Shown here piece by piece: positions 26,660-38,294 of a stretch of DNA of 64,000 bases. Source of the DNA: Streptomyces canus (GTDB lineage Bacteria > Actinomycetota > Actinomycetes > Streptomycetales > Streptomycetaceae); NCBI RefSeq assembly GCF_041435015.1, contig NZ_CP107989.1, forward strand, positions 2,976,001-3,040,000, written 5' to 3'. The position numbers were made by a program, and so were the translations under genes. Position 1 is the first letter of the stretch, and every line of letters begins with the position of its first letter. Under the pieces are notes generated by a model. That model saw only the letters and a program-made list of their open reading frames with translations, made no database searches and was not told the origin of the DNA.

Positions 26660-27598
26660 TCAGGCTGTGACCGGTCGTTCGAGCAACGCCAGTGCGAGCT
26701 GCGGAAGTTCTGTGAGATGCGCCGCAGCCCCACTCAACCAGTGCACCCGCGGATCGCGCCTGAACCATGAATCCTGACGGCGCGCGAAGCGTTTCGTGGC
26801 ACGGATGGTCTCGGCCCGCGCGTCCTCCATCGTGCGCTCCCCCGAGAGCGCCGCGAGCACCTGCTGGTACCCGAGCGCACGCGAGGCCGTGCGCCCCTCG
26901 CGCAACCCGCACGCCTCCAGCTCCCGCACCTCGTCCACGAGCCCCGCCTCCCACATCCGGTCGACGCGGCGCGCGATGCGCTCGTCGAGTTCGGGCCGCG
27001 CGACGTCGACGCCGATCTGGACGGTGTCGTAGACCGAGTCGTGGCCGGGGAGATTGGCAGTGAAGGGCTTGCCGGTGATCTCGATCACTTCGAGGGCCCG
27101 GACGATACGGCGACCGTTGCTGGGCAGGATCGCCTGCCCGGCCCCGGGGTCGGCGGCGGAGAGACGGGCGTGCAGCGCGCCGGAGCCGCGCAGCACGAGT
27201 TCCTCCTCCAGGCGGGCCCTGACCTCGGGGTCGGTGCCGGGGAACTCCAGGTTGTCGACGGCCCCGCGGACGTACAGCCCGGAGCCGCCGACGAGGATCG
27301 GCCAGCGGCCCTCGGCGAGCAGGGCGTCGATGCGGGCGCGGGCCAGCCTCTGGTACTCGGCGACGGACGCCGTGACGGTCACGTCCCAGATGTCCAGGAG
27401 GTGGTGCGGGACGCCGTCGCGTTCCTCGGGCGTCAGCTTGGCGGTGCCGATGTCCATCCCTCGGTAGAGCTGCATGGAGTCTGCGTTGACGACCTCACCT
27501 CCCAGTCGCTGGGCGAGAAAGACGCCCAGATCGGACTTTCCGGCCGCGGTGGGTCCGACGACGGCGATGACGCGGGGGGAGGGGGGTGCGCTGCTCAC
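26660..27598 (-). CDS. miaA: tRNA dimethylallyltransferase
   Basis: A 312-residue enzyme adding a dimethylallyl group to N6 of A37 in tRNAs reading UNN codons. P-loop 'VVGPTAAGKSDLG' at residues ~13-25, 'VNADSMQLYRGMDIGTAKL' at ~38, 'HLLDIWDVT', and 'ILVGGSGLYVRG' are the family motifs; 'RFARRQDSWFRRDPRVHWL' is the C-terminal tRNA-binding part. GTG 27598 gives the standard N-terminus ('VSSAPPSPRVIAVVGPTAAG'). Its product is the substrate of MiaB, encoded 2 kb upstream on the same strand. Confidence 0.97.
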   Translation of the reverse strand: MSSAPPSPRVIAVVGPTAAGKSDLGVFLAQRLGGEVVNADSMQLYRGMDIGTAKLTPEERDGVPHHLLDIWDVTVTASVAEYQRLARARIDALLAEGRWPILVGGSGLYVRGAVDNLEFPGTDPEVRARLEEELVLRGSGALHARLSAADPGAGQAILPSNGRRIVRALEVIEITGKPFTANLPGHDSVYDTVQIGVDVARPELDERIARRVDRMWEAGLVDEVRELEACGLREGRTASRALGYQQVLAALSGERTMEDARAETIRATKRFARRQDSWFRRDPRVHWLSGAAAHLTELPQLALALLERPVTA

Positions 27599-27780
27599 CG
27601 CTCCAGTCTCGCAAACCCAGGAGCACCACCTCGAACGAGTTACGTGACGACGCGGGTCCGGCGTCGTTGCCAGTTGCGTGGTTTCCGCCGCCCTGTCTGC
27701 GGCGGCGGCGATCCGGGTGGCGCAATCGGGCGCTCCGGACGACGCGGGGTTTCCCCGCACGAGTAAGGTATGGAGTGGAT

Positions 27781-28110
27781 ATGGGCGTTTTCGCACGACT
27801 TCTCCGGAGGTCGAAGGCCACGGAGGAGGCGTCAACCGCCGAGGCGCAGGCCGACATCCGGACGGCCGAGCCCGCGGCGGAGGAGGCGGGAGAGGCGAAG
27901 GGGGCGACCGAGGCCGAAGCCAAGGTCGAGGCCGAGCCCCAGGCCGAGGGCAAGACCCAGGTCGAGGTCGCCGGGACGGCCGAGGACGCGGACGGAGCGA
28001 CGGTGACGGAGGCCGTCGAGGACGCCGCCGCCGAGGGCGTGGATATCCCCAAGCAGCAGTCCGCCGACGAGGCGGCCGACCGTGAGGCCGGTGAGGGCGC
28101 CCGCACGTAA
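27781..28110 (+). CDS. Small acidic Ala/Glu-rich protein
   Basis: A 109-residue protein of strongly biased composition (Ala, Glu, Gly, Thr), beginning with a short basic stretch ('MGVFARLLRRSKA') and then disordered acidic sequence such as 'EEAGEAKGATEAEAKVEAEP'. GGAG lies 5 nt before the ATG, and 25 bp separate it from the MT0933-like gene, so they are likely co-transcribed. The frame extends upstream to 27586, but that part overlaps miaA's start and lacks an SD. No function is recognised; it resembles a gene kept at this position in other streptomycetes (from memory). Confidence 0.7.
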   Translation: MGVFARLLRRSKATEEASTAEAQADIRTAEPAAEEAGEAKGATEAEAKVEAEPQAEGKTQVEVAGTAEDADGATVTEAVEDAAAEGVDIPKQQSADEAADREAGEGART

Positions 28111-28134
28111 CTGCCCCGCGTGGGAAGGTGAACG

Positions 28135-28404
28135 ATGGGTCTCCTGGACAAGGTGAAGGCCAAGCTCAGCCCGGCCAAGGACAAGGTCTCCGGCCTCGCG
28201 CAACAGCACGGGGACAAGGTCCAGTACGGCCTCGACAGGGCCGCGAAGGCCGTGGACGAGAAGACCAAGGGAAAGTACCGCGGCAAGATCCAGACGGGCA
28301 CGAGCAAGGCCAAGGGCGCCATGGACCGACTCGCGCACCAGGACGGCACGGAGGGACCGGGAGGCGGCACGCCGCCGCCGGCCTCACCGCCGCCCGCTTC
28401 CTGA
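28135..28404 (+). CDS. MT0933-like antitoxin-family protein
   Basis: An 89-residue protein. 'MGLLDKVKAKLSPAKDKVSG' followed by lysine-rich helices with 'AAKAVDEKTKGKYRGKIQTG' matches the MT0933/Rv0909-like antitoxin family (PF14013), small cytoplasmic helical proteins. No toxin gene (Rv0910-like SRPBCC) is adjacent, so an actual toxin-antitoxin role is doubtful; the family is common in streptomycetes as solo genes. GGAAGGTG lies before the ATG. The tail 'GGGTPPPASPPPAS' is disordered. Confidence 0.8.
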   Translation: MGLLDKVKAKLSPAKDKVSGLAQQHGDKVQYGLDRAAKAVDEKTKGKYRGKIQTGTSKAKGAMDRLAHQDGTEGPGGGTPPPASPPPAS

Positions 28405-28477
28405 GCGGCAGCACGGCACACCGACGGACGGCCGCGGGGCAGGACGCCCCCGGCCGGCCGCCGTTTCCCGCCCAGAA

Positions 28478-28567
28478 CTCCTCTACGACCCCTGCGGCTC
28501 CACCGGACTCCTCTACGACCCCTGCGGCTCCACCGGACTCCTCTACGACCCCTGCGGCTCCGCCGGC
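28478..28567. repeat. Three 30-bp tandem repeats
   Basis: Units 28478-28507, 28508-28537 and 28538-28567 share CTCCTCTACGACCCCTGCGG and what follows (CTCCACCGGA); the first two are identical and the third ends CGCCGGC. The array begins 74 bp after one gene's stop and ends next to the stop codon of the convergent LigB-like gene. Confidence 0.95.
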
Positions 28568-28569
28568 CG

Positions 28570-29283
28570 TCAGGACCAGGTCGCGACCACGTACCCCACG
28601 CCGTACGGCGCGTCCTCGTACAGCAGCGAGCCGCCGAGGCCCGCGCCCTCGGCCGCGCCCGCGAGGACCTGCCAGCAGGCCCGGCCGGAGGCCTTCAGTG
28701 CGTACGCCAGCTCGGCGTCCAGCGCTTGCAGGGCGGCCACGTCGGCCGCGCCCAGCGCACGCGCGACCTCCGCGTCGAACGGGGCCGCGCGCTCGTCGAG
28801 GTAGCCGGGCGCCTTGCGCGTGCGGCAGGCGCTGGCGTCGCCCATCACCAGCAGCGCCACCCGCTCCGCCCGGGCGGCGATGTCCCTGCCGGTCTGAATA
28901 CACCGCTCGGGCTCCAGAGGTTCCCCCACACCGAGTCCCTCGATCGGGGCGTCGGACCAGCCGATGCGCTCCAGCAGCCAGGCGGCGACGGCGAGTGAGG
29001 TCGGCAGCGGGCGCTGCGGGGCCGGCCCCCGCTCCGGTCCGAGCCGCACGTCCACCTCCACGCCGAAGCCGCGGAACGAGCCGCGGGCGCCCTGCGGGTG
29101 CGGGCCGCGTCCGCTCTGCTCGGCGGGGCCCACGACGACGAGGCGGTCGGGCCGGGCCGCCGCGAGCACGCCCAGCGCGTCGGTGCAGGCGGCGCGGGCC
29201 CCGTCGAGCTCGGGCGCCGCCCCGGCGGCGACCGGCGGCACGAGAAGGGGCGGGCACGGACAGACAGCGGCTGCTACAAGCAT
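28570..29283 (-). CDS. LigB-like class III extradiol dioxygenase fold protein
   Basis: A 237-residue protein resembling class III extradiol ring-cleavage dioxygenase B subunits. The opening 'MLVAAAVCPCPPLLVPPVAAG' corresponds to the family's 'CPHPPLLVPE' segment, but the iron-ligand histidine position holds Cys, and the usual 'SPHGP'-type motif is replaced by 'VVGPAEQSGRG'. It may therefore not bind Fe(II) and may not be a dioxygenase. 'LLVMGDASACRT' and 'LLYEDAPYGVGYVVATW' are other conserved parts. It is first after the 98-residue gene (10-bp gap) on the same strand, downstream of miaB. Real function unknown. Confidence 0.75.
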   Translation of the reverse strand: MLVAAAVCPCPPLLVPPVAAGAAPELDGARAACTDALGVLAAARPDRLVVVGPAEQSGRGPHPQGARGSFRGFGVEVDVRLGPERGPAPQRPLPTSLAVAAWLLERIGWSDAPIEGLGVGEPLEPERCIQTGRDIAARAERVALLVMGDASACRTRKAPGYLDERAAPFDAEVARALGAADVAALQALDAELAYALKASGRACWQVLAGAAEGAGLGGSLLYEDAPYGVGYVVATWS

Positions 29284-29293
29284 GATCGGCAGC

Positions 29294-29590
29294 CTACTTC
29301 CAGGCCCACGGCCAGGACTCGGGATGGGTGCTCCACTCCAGTTCGCCGAGCCGGTACACCACGCGAAACGTGCCCATCATGCCCTCGATGGTCGCGTAGT
29401 AGGCGTCCCCGTCACCGATCCGGTAGACCTGCCGACGCTTCTGGCGCAGACCGACGCCCGGACGGTGGGTGCAGGCGATCTCGTACAGGCGGGCGCGGGC
29501 CTCTTCCCGGGTGCCCTCGAAGTGCGCCACCTCGTCGAGGTCCTGATGGTTCCCGGGCCTGCGGTCGACCAAGACCACCCAGCGCCCCAT
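29294..29590 (-). CDS. Conserved hypothetical protein, 98 residues
   Basis: A small soluble protein beginning 'MGRWVVLVDRRPGNHQDLDE' and ending 'STHPESWPWAWK', rich in charged residues, with no cysteine pair or signal peptide. No domain is recognised. It lies 39 bp after the miaB stop and 10 bp before the LigB-like gene, all on the same strand, so the three are probably one operon. Confidence 0.75.
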   Translation of the reverse strand: MGRWVVLVDRRPGNHQDLDEVAHFEGTREEARARLYEIACTHRPGVGLRQKRRQVYRIGDGDAYYATIEGMMGTFRVVYRLGELEWSTHPESWPWAWK

Positions 29591-29629
29591 GCCCCGCCCA
29601 GCCTCTCCTCGGTGACCGGCGGCGTGCGC

Positions 29630-31150
29630 TCAGTGCGCCGCGCAGCCGCCCGTGGCCGCAGGCAGCGGCTCGGGAACCCCGATCTTCGGGAGGCCCAGCA
29701 TGACACCCGCGGGTACGGCGGCCGCGTTCCGCTTCTCCCATGCGTCCCCCGCGCGTGTGCGGCGCACATCGAGGACGGCGCCCTCGGCCAGGAGGTGGTG
29801 GGGGGCGGCGTAGGTGATCTCGACCGTGACCACGTCGCCGGGGCGGACCTCCTGGTCGGGCTTGGTGAAGTGGACCAGGCGGTTGTCCGGGGCCCGGCCG
29901 GAGAGGCGGTGGGTGGCGCCGTCCTTGCGGCCCTCGCCCTCGGCGACCATCAGCTCCAGGGTGCGGCCAACCTGCTTCTTGTTCTCCTCCCAGGAGATCT
30001 CCTCCTGGAGGGCGACGAGGCGCTCGTAGCGCGCCTGGACGACCTCCTTGGGGATCTGGTTCTCCATGGTCGCGGCGGGGGTGCCGGGACGCTTGGAGTA
30101 CTGGAAGGTGAAGGCCTGCGTGAAGCGTGCCTCGCGGACCACGTGCATGGTCTGCTCGAAGTCCTCCTCGGTCTCGCCGGGGAAGCCCACGATGATGTCG
30201 GTGGTGATCGCCGCGTGCGGGATGGCGGCGCGGACCTTCTCGATGATGCCCAGGTAGCGCTCCTGGCGGTACGAGCGGCGCATGGCCTTCAGGACCGTGT
30301 CCGAACCGGACTGCAGGGGCATGTGCAGCTGCGGCATGACGTTCGGCGTCTCGGCCATCGCCGCGATCACGTCGTCCGTGAAGTCGCGCGGGTGCGGGGA
30401 GGTGAAGCGGACGCGCTCCAGGCCCTCGATCGCGCCACACGCGCGCAGCAGCTTGCTGAACGCCTCGCGGTCGCCGATGTCGGAGCCGTACGCGTTGACG
30501 TTCTGGCCGAGCAGCGTGATCTCGGAGACGCCCTCGCCGACCAGCGTCTCGATCTCGGCGAGGATGTCGCCGGTACGGCGGTCCTTCTCCTTGCCGCGCA
30601 GGGCCGGGACGATGCAGAAGGTGCAGGTGTTGTTGCAGCCCACGGAGATCGACACCCAGGCCGCGTAGGCGCTCTCGCGCCGCGTCGGCAGCGTGGAGGG
30701 GAACGCCTCGAGGGACTCGGCGATCTCGACCTGCGCCTCTTCCTGCACGCGCGCGCGTTCCAGCAGGATCGGCAGCTTGCCGATGTTGTGCGTGCCGAAG
30801 ACGACGTCCACCCAGGGTGCCTTCTTCACGATGGTGTCGCGGTCCTTCTGTGCCAGACAGCCGCCGACCGCGATCTGCATGCCGGGCCGCGAGGTCTTGC
30901 GCGGCGCGAGCCGGCCGAGGTTGCCGTAGAGCCGGTTGTCGGCGTTCTCCCGCACCGCGCAGGTGTTGAAGACGACGACGTCCGCGTCCCCGTCGGAGCC
31001 CTCGGGAGCGGGGACGTATCCCGCCTCCTCCAGCAGCCCGGACAATCGCTCGGAGTCGTGGACGTTCATCTGGCACCCGTAGGTGCGCACTTCATACGTC
31101 TTCGAAGAGGGAACGTCCACTGCCGGGCTCCGGTCGCTGCTGCTGGTCAT
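29630..31150 (-). CDS. miaB: tRNA (N6-isopentenyladenosine-37-C2) methylthiotransferase
   Basis: A 506-residue radical SAM enzyme making ms2i6A37 from the MiaA product. The N-terminal MTTase domain has three cluster cysteines ('[14 protein letters not shown]', '[11 protein letters not shown]', '[12 protein letters not shown]'); the radical SAM motif is '[12 protein letters not shown]' near 175; '[15 protein letters not shown]' and 'MPLQSGSD' follow; a TRAM domain lies near 405-470. Length is normal. TACCCT on the minus strand (31162-31157) ends 6 nt before the ATG without an SD, compatible with a leaderless mRNA. Confidence 0.97.
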   Translation of the reverse strand: MTSSSDRSPAVDVPSSKTYEVRTYGCQMNVHDSERLSGLLEEAGYVPAPEGSDGDADVVVFNTCAVRENADNRLYGNLGRLAPRKTSRPGMQIAVGGCLAQKDRDTIVKKAPWVDVVFGTHNIGKLPILLERARVQEEAQVEIAESLEAFPSTLPTRRESAYAAWVSISVGCNNTCTFCIVPALRGKEKDRRTGDILAEIETLVGEGVSEITLLGQNVNAYGSDIGDREAFSKLLRACGAIEGLERVRFTSPHPRDFTDDVIAAMAETPNVMPQLHMPLQSGSDTVLKAMRRSYRQERYLGIIEKVRAAIPHAAITTDIIVGFPGETEEDFEQTMHVVREARFTQAFTFQYSKRPGTPAATMENQIPKEVVQARYERLVALQEEISWEENKKQVGRTLELMVAEGEGRKDGATHRLSGRAPDNRLVHFTKPDQEVRPGDVVTVEITYAAPHHLLAEGAVLDVRRTRAGDAWEKRNAAAVPAGVMLGLPKIGVPEPLPAATGGCAAH

Positions 31151-32941
<1,791 letters not shown>

Positions 32942-32955
32942 GTCACCTCGTGAAG

Positions 32956-32983
32956 GAGGCCGGTGCGACCGCGCACCGGCCTC
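32956..32983 (+). terminator. argG terminator
   Basis: GAGGCCGGTGCG (32956-32967) and CGCACCGGCCTC (32972-32983) pair perfectly over 12 bp with loop ACCG, followed by TTGTCAT. It ends 3 nt before the convergent gene's stop and probably serves both. Confidence 0.85.
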
Positions 32984-32986
32984 TTG

Positions 32987-34060
32987 TCATGTCCGCCCGT
33001 CCCGCGACCGCATCAACGGCTGGATCCGCGTCCCGAACCTCTCGATGCCCTCGAGGAAGTCGTCGAAGACCAGCATGATCCCCTTGGTCCCCTCGACCCC
33101 GGCGATCTCGTCGAGCATGCGCGCGACACTCTCGTACGACCCGACGAGCGTCCCCATGTTGAAGTTCACGGCGCCCTCGGGCAGCACGATGGTGCGGGCC
33201 GTGGAGGAGTCGTCGGCGCTGGTGTCGGTGGCCGACTCCCCCGCCATGTAGGCGAGCGCCGCGTGGTCGGCGCCCTCGTGGTAGTCCTGCCACTTCGCGC
33301 GGGCGGCCTCGTCGGTCTCGTCGGCGATGACCATGAACAGGGACAGGGCGCCGACGTCACGGCCGGTCTCCCGCGCCGCCTCCACCAGCGTGGCCGCGCT
33401 GTCCGAGAAGGCCAGCGGTGTGTTCACCCCGCTGCCCAGGATGAAGTTGTAGTCGGCGTGCCCGGCGGCGAACCGCATGCCCGTGCCGCTCTGCCCGGCG
33501 GCCACGATGTCGATGTGCCCGTCCGTGGGCCGCGGCGAGAGCACGCAGTCGTCCATCTCGTAGAACTCGCCCTTGAAGTTGCTGACGCCCTGGCTCCACA
33601 GCTCCTTCATCACCGTCACGTACTCCACGGCCCGCGCGTACCGGTTGCCGAAGTGCTCGTCGCCGGGCCACACGCCCATCTGCGCGTACTCTCCGGGCGC
33701 CCAGCCGGTGACGATGTTGACGCCGAACCGCCCGGGGGCGATGGAGTCGACCGTGACCGCCATGCGGGCGACGATCGCCGGCGGCAGGGCGAGGATCGGC
33801 GTGGAGGCGTACAGCTTGATCCGCTCGGTGACCGCGGCCAGGCCCGCCATCAGTGTGAACGACTCCAGGCAGTGGTCCCAGAACTCGGTCTCGCCGCCGA
33901 AGCCCTTGAGTTTGATCATGGACAGGGCGAAGTCGAACCCGTGCTCCTCGGCCTTCTGCACGACCGTCTTGTTGAGCTCGAAGCTCGGCATGTACTGCGG
34001 GGCACTCTTGGAGATGAGCCAGCCGTTGTTGCCGATGGGGATGAAGACACCGATGTCCAT
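32987..34060 (-). CDS. rutA: RutA-like flavin-dependent (LLM class) monooxygenase
   Basis: A 357-residue luciferase-like FMN-dependent oxygenase. '[20 protein letters not shown]', '[19 protein letters not shown]', '[20 protein letters not shown]' and '[19 protein letters not shown]' closely follow the pyrimidine oxygenase RutA, which opens the uracil ring between N3 and C4. No other rut gene (rutB-G) is nearby, so the pathway is not shown here and another heterocycle is possible. ATG 34060 has AGGAG 4 nt upstream. Divergent from the PP2C phosphatase gene. Confidence 0.85.
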   Translation of the reverse strand: MDIGVFIPIGNNGWLISKSAPQYMPSFELNKTVVQKAEEHGFDFALSMIKLKGFGGETEFWDHCLESFTLMAGLAAVTERIKLYASTPILALPPAIVARMAVTVDSIAPGRFGVNIVTGWAPGEYAQMGVWPGDEHFGNRYARAVEYVTVMKELWSQGVSNFKGEFYEMDDCVLSPRPTDGHIDIVAAGQSGTGMRFAAGHADYNFILGSGVNTPLAFSDSAATLVEAARETGRDVGALSLFMVIADETDEAARAKWQDYHEGADHAALAYMAGESATDTSADDSSTARTIVLPEGAVNFNMGTLVGSYESVARMLDEIAGVEGTKGIMLVFDDFLEGIERFGTRIQPLMRSRDGRT

Positions 34061-34209
34061 GCCGCTCCTCATGATCGGAGACTGCCCGCTCCGACGGCAC
34101 GGTACACGGCCGGTGTTTCGGCAACTTCCTGTGAAGTATGGGCAGTTGAGGTGAGGGAAGGGCGGGAAACAGCGCGTCGGAAACGGTGAAGCAGGTTTCG
34201 AACGGAAAC

Positions 34210-34226
34210 GGGAACGATAAGTTCCC
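34210..34226. promoter_or_regulatory. Palindrome overlapping the -10 of the phosphatase gene
   Basis: GGGAAC-GATAA-GTTCCC is a perfect 6-bp inverted repeat whose right half overlaps the putative -10 TAAGTT (34218-34223), which ends 6 nt before the ATG. It could be an operator. GGAAACGG also occurs twice just upstream. Confidence 0.4.
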
Positions 34227-34229
34227 TCC

Positions 34230-37118
34230 ATGAACGCGCGGCTCGCTCTTCTCGGCACGGTCACCCCTGGTGCGACGGAGAGCGAGGTCTTCCGGCTGGC
34301 GCTAGGGCATGCGGTCGGCGAGCTGAGCGCGCTCGGCGGGGCCATGCACCTGCGCGGCCCGATGTCCGCGCTGCGCCTGGTGTCGTCCGTCGGTCTGCCG
34401 CCCGCCCTCACCCGCTCCTGGGAAATCGTCGACCAGGAGGGCCCCCTGGCCCCGGCCCGCGCGCTCCAGCAGGGCGAGGGCGTGTGGGTGCCGCTGTCCC
34501 AGGACGCGCAGGACGAGGTTCCCTGGCCCGGCACCGGCCTCGCCGCCCTCCCGGTGTTCAGCGGCCGGCGCAGCATCGGCGCGCTGACCGTCCTGGCCGG
34601 CGACCGGGGCGAACCCACTCCGCGGCACTGGGACTTCCTGCGGGACGTCGTCGCCTGGACCGAGGACCGCATGGCCCAGGCACCACCGCCGTCCGGCCCC
34701 TCCCAGACGGAACTGGGCGGCGAACGGCTCCGGCAGGCCCTGAAGGAGGTCCAGGTCGGCTCGTGGGACTGGGACATCCGCAACGGTGACCTGATCTGGG
34801 ACGAGGCCGCCCTGGCGTTGTACGGCACCCGCCCGACCGACTTCACCGGCCGGATCGACAACTGGATGCGGATCGTCCACCCCGACGATCTGGCACCCAC
34901 GCTGGCGGCGGCGCAGCAGGCCATCCTCGACCACAGCGTCTACGAGGCCGAGTACCGCGTACGGCGCCTGGACGGCACCTGGGGCTGGACACAGGCCCGC
35001 GGCCGGGCCACCTACGACGAGCAGGGCGAGCCCCTCCGGATGATCGGGGTGGGCTGGGAGAGCAACGAGTCGCGCACCGCGCGCGACGCCCTCGGCCGGG
35101 CCCTGAGACACATGAGCGACGGCTTCCTCGCAGTGGACGACGAGTGGCGGATCACCTTCGCCAACCTGGAGGCGGAACGCTTCCTCGGCTTCTCGGAGGA
35201 GGAGCTGTTCGGTCGCCTGCTGTGGGACCTGCCCGCCACCCGGCAGGTCCCGGGCCTGAAGGAGAGCTGTCTGGAGGCCGGGGCCCAGGAGAAGCCCGCC
35301 GGGTTCGACGTGTACCTCGCGGACTGCCGGCGGCGGGTGCATGTGCGGCTGGTGCCGGGGCCCGACGGCCGCACCCTCTACTTCCAGGACGTCACGGAGA
35401 AGCGCCGGTTGGCGGAGGAGCGGCAGGCGACGGAACGGGCCACGGCCGAGCGGGCGGTGCGGATCGCCGAGCTGACCACGGAGCTCGCCAAGGCGACGAC
35501 CTCACGGGACGTGGTGGACGCGGTCGCCCGCCGGGTACTTCCGCCTTTCGCCGCCTCCGGGCTGATGGTCCAGGTCAGCGAGGGCGACCGGCTCCACCAC
35601 GTCGGTGCGGTCGGCTACCCGCAGGACTTCGTGACCCTCCTCGACAGCCGCTCCCGGGCGGCGACCGGCGATCCGGCCTGGGACACGATCGCGTCCGGCC
35701 TCCCGCTGTTCATGTCCTCGGCCCACGAATACGCCGCCCGCTATCCCGAACTGGCCGGCTTCCCCGCCCGCGGCGAGAAGAAGTCCTGGGCCTTCCTGCC
35801 GCTGACGGCGTCCGGGCACACCTTCGGGGTGTGCGTGGTCTCCTTCGACCGGCCGCGGCTGCTCGACGACGAGGAACGCGCCCTGCTCACCACGATCACC
35901 GCCCTCGTCGCCCAGTCCCTGGAGCGGGCCCGTCTCTACGACGCCGAGCACACCCGGTCCCGGGAACTCCAGCGCAGTCTGCTCCCCCAGGCGCTGCCCG
36001 ACCTGCCCGCGTGCACGGCGGCCGCACGCTATCTGCCGGCCGGACCGGGCGCGGACGTGGGCGGCGACTGGTACGACCTCATCCCGCTGTCCGGCGGACA
36101 GGTCGCGCTGGTCGTCGGCGACGTGATGGGCCACGGTCTGCCGGAGGCGGCCACCATGGGCCGGCTGCGCACCGCGGTGCACACCCTGGCCGACCTGGAG
36201 CTGCCGCCCGGCGAGATCCTCGGCCACCTCAACGACATCGTGGGCGGCATGGGCGAGGCGTCGTACGCCACCTGTCTGTACGCGCTCTACGACCCGACGA
36301 CCCGGGTCTGCTCCATCGCCCGGGCCGGCCATCCACCGCCGGCTCTCGTACGGCCCGACGGAACCGTGCACTTCCCCGAGCCGGACGCCGATCCCCCGCT
36401 GGGAGCCGCCAAGCCGCCGTTCGAGACGGCCGAGCTGGAGGTGCCGGAGGGCAGTCTGCTCGTGCTGTACACCGACGGGCTGGTGGAATCGGCGAAGCGG
36501 GAGATCGACGAGGGCATGGCGGAGCTGGCGCGGCTGCTCGGCGCCGCCCACGCCGACGGGACCGCCGTAGACCTTGAACGCCTGTGCGACATGTTGACGG
36601 CCGGGCTCCTGCCGACGGACCAGCAGGCGGCCGACGACGCGGCGTTCCTGGTGGCCCGCCTGCACGCGCTGCCGGCCGACCGGATGGCCGGCTGGTCCCT
36701 GCCCGAGGACCCTAAGGCGGCGAGCCAGGCCCGCCGCCACATCCGCGAACAGCTCGCGGCCTGGGACCTGGACGACCTGTCCCCCACCACGGAGCTCCTG
36801 GTCAGCGAACTGGTCGGCAATGTCGTCCGGCACGCCCGCGGTCCCGTCCGGCTGCGCCTCCTGCACACCACCGAGCTGATCTGCGAGGTCTACGACGGCA
36901 GCCAGACCATGCCCCGTATCCGCCGGGCCACGGAGACCGACGAGGGCGGCCGGGGTCTGCAGCTCATCTCGGCCCTCTCCACCCGCTGGGGCGCCCGCTA
37001 CACCCCCACGGGCAAGTGCATCTGGACGGAACAGTCCCTGCGGGGCCCGGACCTGCCGTCGGACGTGCTCCTCCTGAACCCCGCGGACTTCGACGAGGAC
37101 TGGGACGCACTCCTGTGA
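34230..37118 (+). CDS. Multi-sensor PP2C (SpoIIE) phosphatase with HATPase tail
   Basis: A 962-residue cytoplasmic signalling protein. In order: GAF-like (~1-150), PAS ('[14 protein letters not shown]', ~165-285), a second PAS ('[20 protein letters not shown]', ~290-395), GAF (~415-575), PP2C/SpoIIE phosphatase ('[14 protein letters not shown]', '[19 protein letters not shown]', '[11 protein letters not shown]', '[11 protein letters not shown]', '[10 protein letters not shown]', ~590-805) and an anti-sigma-type HATPase ('[15 protein letters not shown]', '[14 protein letters not shown]', ~820-945). Metal-binding aspartates are intact. Such proteins dephosphorylate anti-anti-sigma factors and may also act as anti-sigma kinases. 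No partner is encoded nearby. No SD; apparently leaderless from TAAGTT. Confidence 0.93.
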   Translation: MNARLALLGTVTPGATESEVFRLALGHAVGELSALGGAMHLRGPMSALRLVSSVGLPPALTRSWEIVDQEGPLAPARALQQGEGVWVPLSQDAQDEVPWPGTGLAALPVFSGRRSIGALTVLAGDRGEPTPRHWDFLRDVVAWTEDRMAQAPPPSGPSQTELGGERLRQALKEVQVGSWDWDIRNGDLIWDEAALALYGTRPTDFTGRIDNWMRIVHPDDLAPTLAAAQQAILDHSVYEAEYRVRRLDGTWGWTQARGRATYDEQGEPLRMIGVGWESNESRTARDALGRALRHMSDGFLAVDDEWRITFANLEAERFLGFSEEELFGRLLWDLPATRQVPGLKESCLEAGAQEKPAGFDVYLADCRRRVHVRLVPGPDGRTLYFQDVTEKRRLAEERQATERATAERAVRIAELTTELAKATTSRDVVDAVARRVLPPFAASGLMVQVSEGDRLHHVGAVGYPQDFVTLLDSRSRAATGDPAWDTIASGLPLFMSSAHEYAARYPELAGFPARGEKKSWAFLPLTASGHTFGVCVVSFDRPRLLDDEERALLTTITALVAQSLERARLYDAEHTRSRELQRSLLPQALPDLPACTAAARYLPAGPGADVGGDWYDLIPLSGGQVALVVGDVMGHGLPEAATMGRLRTAVHTLADLELPPGEILGHLNDIVGGMGEASYATCLYALYDPTTRVCSIARAGHPPPALVRPDGTVHFPEPDADPPLGAAKPPFETAELEVPEGSLLVLYTDGLVESAKREIDEGMAELARLLGAAHADGTAVDLERLCDMLTAGLLPTDQQAADDAAFLVARLHALPADRMAGWSLPEDPKAASQARRHIREQLAAWDLDDLSPTTELLVSELVGNVVRHARGPVRLRLLHTTELICEVYDGSQTMPRIRRATETDEGGRGLQLISALSTRWGARYTPTGKCIWTEQSLRGPDLPSDVLLLNPADFDEDWDALL

Positions 37119-37219
37119 CGACGGATGCCCGTTCGGCCCAGCACAACGGGCCGGGCGCCGGGGCGCGTCCCTAGGGTCGCGGTGACGGCTCTTCAGGCCC
37201 CACCCGAAAGGCACGACCC

Positions 37220-37654
37220 ATGGGAATACGCACCACACTCACCGGCGCAGCGGTGGCGGTCCTGGCCGCCGCGGGACCGCTGACCGGTGTCGCACACGCT
37301 CAAGGCGACCTGGACTGCGCCGACTTCCGCTTCCAGGAGGACGCGCAGGCGGTGTTCGACCTCGACCCCACCGACCCGAACCGGCTCGACGAGGACCGGG
37401 GACGGGACGACGGCATCGCCTGTGAGGTGCTGCCCCGAAGGGACACCGAGGCCGTGAGCGTGGCGACGCCGCTTCCGACCACGGCTCTTCCGACGCTCGG
37501 TGTCCAGGGCGGGTCCGGTGGCAGTGTGGGCCCGGCCGGCTTCGAGCGGGCGATCGGGGTGGCCCTGGCACTCGGCGGGGTCGGGCTCGCGGGTGCGTAT
37601 GTCGTGCGGCGGCGTCGGGCCGCACAGCCGCAGTCCCGCCTCAGGGGTCGATGA
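37220..37654 (+). CDS. Excalibur-domain surface protein
   Basis: A 144-residue exported protein. The signal peptide ('TGAAVAVLAAAGPLTGVAHA') ends near residue 27; the excalibur calcium-binding motif is seen as 'DLDCADFRFQEDAQ' plus 'LDEDRGRDDGIACE', with the paired cysteines; a C-terminal TM helix ('AIGVALALGGVGLAGAYVV') and Arg-rich tail follow, so it is membrane-anchored with the domain outside. GAAAGG precedes the ATG. Role unknown. Its last 14 bp overlap the convergent response-regulator gene. Confidence 0.85.
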   Translation: MGIRTTLTGAAVAVLAAAGPLTGVAHAQGDLDCADFRFQEDAQAVFDLDPTDPNRLDEDRGRDDGIACEVLPRRDTEAVSVATPLPTTALPTLGVQGGSGGSVGPAGFERAIGVALALGGVGLAGAYVVRRRRAAQPQSRLRGR

Positions 37655-38294
37655 GCCCCGCCCGTATCGCATACCGGGTCAGCTCCAGCCGGTCCCGCAT
37701 CCCCAGCTTGTGCAGCAGATTCGCCCGGTGCCGCTCGACCGTCTTCGCGCTGATGAACAGCAGCTCGCCGATCTCCTTCGTGGTGTGTCCCTCGGCGACG
37801 AGCTTGAGGATCTCCTCCTCGCGCTCGGTGACGGCCCGCGCGGGCAGGTCGTCGCCGCGGTGCAGCCGGTCGAGGTAGGAGCGGACCAGGGCCCGCTCGG
37901 CCCCGGGGTAGACGAAGGACTCGTCGCGCACGGCGGCCCGGCACGCCTCGACGAGATCGCGGTCGGCGACGGACTTGAGGACGTATCCGCTCGCCCCGGC
38001 CCTGAGGGCCTCGAAGAAGTACTGCTCGTTGTCGTACATCGTCAGAATCAGGATCCGCAGGTCCGGCAGCCGCCGGGACAGCTCGCGAGCCGCCTGGAGC
38101 CCGGTCATCCGTGGCATGGCGATGTCCAGTACGGCGAGATCGACCTCGCGCGCGCGGGCCAGCTCCACCGCCTCCGCGCCGTCGCCCGCCTCGGCCACGA
38201 CCGTGAGGTCCGGCTCCCCCTCGAGAATCAGCCGCACCCCCCGCCGTACGAGAGTGTGGTCGTCGGCGAGCAGCACACGGGTCGGCCCGGACAT
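37641..38294 (-). CDS. NarL/LuxR-family response regulator
   Basis: A 217-residue DNA-binding regulator. Receiver domain: 'VLLADDHTLVRRG', phosphoacceptor in 'DLAVLDIAMPRMTGLQ' near residue 57, conserved Lys in 'GYVLKSVADRD'. HTH: 'VTEREEEILKLVAEGHTTKE' and 'LFISAKTVERHRANLLHKLG'. The start codon overlaps the stop of the upstream histidine kinase gene by one base (TGATG), so the pair is translationally coupled. Targets are unknown; the divergent KhtTU-like antiporter genes are candidates (inference). Confidence 0.95.
   Translation of the reverse strand: MSGPTRVLLADDHTLVRRGVRLILEGEPDLTVVAEAGDGAEAVELARAREVDLAVLDIAMPRMTGLQAARELSRRLPDLRILILTMYDNEQYFFEALRAGASGYVLKSVADRDLVEACRAAVRDESFVYPGAERALVRSYLDRLHRGDDLPARAVTEREEEILKLVAEGHTTKEIGELLFISAKTVERHRANLLHKLGMRDRLELTRYAIRAGLIDP

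Noticed and set aside
28135..28404. Functional toxin-antitoxin module
   Set aside because: The MT0933-like protein has no adjacent toxin candidate; family membership alone does not show a module.
34061..34924. N-terminal extension of the RutA-like protein
   Set aside because: It runs antisense through the PP2C gene; ATG 34060 has a good SD and the standard RutA N-terminus.
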